Assembly (NCBI RefSeq): GCF_003925875.1
Contig: NZ_AP019309.1
Coordinates: forward strand, 682,001-746,000
Reading direction: 5' to 3'
DNA: 64,000 nucleotides
Origin: Intestinibaculum porci
GTDB lineage: Bacteria > Bacillota_I > Bacilli_A > Erysipelotrichales > Coprobacillaceae
The notes under the pieces are model-generated. The model was given only the letters and a program-made list of their open reading frames with translations, searched no databases and was not told where the DNA came from. This document shows positions 63,301 to 64,000 of the stretch, piece after piece. Numbering within the stretch: the stretch's first letter is position 1; every line of letters starts with the position of its first letter. The position numbers and the translations under genes are program-made.

Positions 63301-64000
63301 AAGAACTTTCTAAATTATCAGGATCAAGTCACGAAGTGTGCCAATAAGACAGGCTTAGAGATTGCTTTAGATCAGTATATTAAGGAATATACACTCAATC
63401 ATATTGATTTTAGTTATATCTGTTTGTCCATTGATAATTTAAAGGTGATGATTCATGATGAAGGCATGGATCAGGTGAATATCTTATTAAAGAAGATTGC
63501 GGATGTTTTAAAGAAATTAGTACGTAATCAAGGCTTAGTGGCTTATATTTATGGCGATCTGTTTGTCGTCATCAGTCAGGAGACAAATCAGCAGGCGATT
63601 GCTGATACGATTTGTTTAATGGGTGAACGGATTCAGGAAATTGTCGTCAGCGGATCACGGTTAACGCCCTATTTGACGAGTGCTTATGCTTTATATAGTG
63701 AAGCGGAGAACCAAAGCGCTATTGATGATCTGGTTTTAAAACGGTTATTAGAAAATAAGCAGGAAATGAAAAAGAAGCGGGAAGAGAATATGGTGAAACA
63801 GTCTCTTTCTACTTATTTGGAGATTGTGAAAAGCTATGAAGCCGTCTTTACGCATATTATCATTATGGATGAAGATTTGCAGATCTTACATCAGGTACAT
63901 ACCTTCCCTCATGTTCATGACTATCTGATGAGTGAAGATGTTGGTTATGATCTGCAGACACAAAAGCATCATAATACGTATTCGGGTATTGAAATGATCG
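60400..64000 (+). CDS. Large degenerate GGDEF-EAL-PAS-GGDEF protein (3' end outside window)
   Basis: The frame is open from ATG 60400 to the window end, 1,200 codons, starting MRKTIAWYRSHDPMTQ. Domains in order: an N-terminal region, a GGDEF-like domain whose signature is SADRFVVL (about 170-310), and an EAL-like domain (about 325-580). Then come a linker region, a PAS-like domain (FWKDRDRRFVGTNRTFLKYFGF, about 865-950) and a second GGDEF-like domain reading YGDLFVVI. In the EAL part E and R of EAAPR remain. DDFGTGYS is EDYGDFIS, and the loop glutamate of AEGVE is lysine (MKGVT), so catalysis is unlikely. It probably binds c-di-GMP or signals by other means. No membrane helix noticed. Confidence 0.85.
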   Translation, partial: MRKTIAWYRSHDPMTQVKLKSVLDQDISEFQNASLSVLVITLKELGSMYDLSGSDFGDQVIKELVRLASCFFNEDYIYKDGYNSFIILDHSDQFSDRLTRFKDNVSHYEINHYRVYTTLQFGFVQAYLTAPAMIYELIAKARRNQDHAQPHKEKTAISPAFEESDLDSQTGLLTMDAFTRYATAQVEKTDLVAYHMIICFFDISRFKRFNKRYGYEAGNTMMRMMVKMLKQYFPECLIAHLSADRFVVLCPEQGIEDLLHQINVTFDEYYFDKDVTIHTGIYRIREITRITTAIDRARLAASTIQEGSRERVRYFDEETRKQLLFESYVVEHLEEAIQKGDIKVYYQPIYRVRTHKIAGLEAAPRWHRVHDQILEPKDFAPILEKHHMIHILDTYMIKQVCKDYAEFRNFDGVMEPFSLNISVNDFEFCDMIDLLNKETALYEIPRNNVRIELTANKVLFKDQYVIEELERLKYLGYELWLEDYGDFISNYKLFSDELFNAFKLDAQDLDHFDHDDQVIMQAQILTAKRLGIRTIMKGVTTKQISDLVAQLGIDYMQGSYFKEYAVYSRMHPRYNNLDFELPAEYHYQEAISRQPLYEAPDQACCIVEVEHHFKKFLAMNGAFQSLWHNLQVSSISALEDLFNHKPQVFKKNMRMIVNEAKRHQQPQLFSVIVNTFLVEGELSAIASMKTKEAYMIRIRQVKVAATDDRPEKLLEYLASRYEQAYLYQPSRDQATPILHNSSLHDNVLQASALMNFFVDHQLYPEEEEHYRQFMSSKSLLSRIYSSPSQCVEDNFRILDEDGHYPLKRITISLCEDGKDPLLLYTISSPRTQTSYAKSLTNKGGFSYSNLFDNILHQLKIGIFWKDRDRRFVGTNRTFLKYFGFASEKELLGKRDEDLGYHLDPMQFKEDEEHVINEGATIINREGICVVDGNLRKIRNFKLPIYEQGEIIGLFGCFEDVTDRSIIVKNFLNYQDQVTKCANKTGLEIALDQYIKEYTLNHIDFSYICLSIDNLKVMIHDEGMDQVNILLKKIADVLKKLVRNQGLVAYIYGDLFVVISQETNQQAIADTICLMGERIQEIVVSGSRLTPYLTSAYALYSEAENQSAIDDLVLKRLLENKQEMKKKREENMVKQSLSTYLEIVKSYEAVFTHIIIMDEDLQILHQVHTFPHVHDYLMSEDVGYDLQTQKHHNTYSGIEMI

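Noticed and set aside
1-64000. CRISPR array or cas genes accompanying the IscB/TnpB nucleases
   Set aside because: No regularly spaced direct repeats and no Cas-like ORFs were seen; the nucleases are in IS contexts.

Overview
The window looks like chromosomal DNA of a low-to-moderate GC Firmicute, most likely an Erysipelotrichia-type gut bacterium. This rests on the Bacillus-like order cysS-mrnC-rlmB-sigH-rpmG-secE-nusG-rplKAJL-methyltransferase-rpoBC, Gram-positive promoters and Shine-Dalgarno sites, CcpA-type cre sites, a GlgC/GlgD glycogen operon, fermentative AdhE and an NfnAB transhydrogenase. I cannot name the genus from sequence alone.

Layout. 1-3073: a minus-strand amino-acid permease (cut by the window edge), a minus-strand diguanylate cyclase, and a two-gene operon (unknown protein plus YcxB-like membrane protein). 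3149-5202: pgk-tpiA. 5242-10176: a mobile-element pile-up. An IscB element with its upstream omega-RNA abuts the 5'-truncated remains of an AAA-ATPase/PD-(D/E)XK gene, which is also split by an ISL3-family insertion and carries a nonsense codon. 10220-16517: adhE with a regulator-rich upstream region, a large GGDEF-EAL-PAS-GGDEF protein and a small membrane protein. 16623-21313: an ABC exporter whose permease gene is split by an IS200/IS605 element carrying a ribbon-helix-helix ORF, tnpA and an atypical tnpB; the ATPase gene is intact.

21508-34965: a peptide-binding lipoprotein, a HAD hydrolase and a small ORF on the minus strand, nfnAB, a DauR-like regulator with a CBS-type pyrophosphatase, then a run of housekeeping genes (glycerophosphodiesterase, rqcP, divIC, esterase, two Cof-type HAD phosphatases, ung, folC). 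35080-38871: glgC-glgD-glgA with a cre site at the transcription start. 38891-41978: two tandem secreted paralogues with a single leucine-rich motif, and rlmI on the minus strand. 41937-58510: the large translation/transcription cluster from cysS to rpoC, with an L10 leader, two copies of a putative L1-binding motif, and two insertions of unknown genes (46507 and 50382). 58634-64000: a surface beta-helix-like protein and a very large, apparently catalytically degenerate GGDEF-EAL protein cut by the window edge.

The most interesting content is two different RNA-guided OMEGA nuclease systems (IscB and TnpB) within 15 kb. Each lies in or beside a disrupted gene. For the TnpB element and for the ISL3 insertion the empty site can be rebuilt in frame. 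The TnpB is long and lacks the usual zinc-ribbon cysteines while keeping a RuvC-like D-E-D triad.
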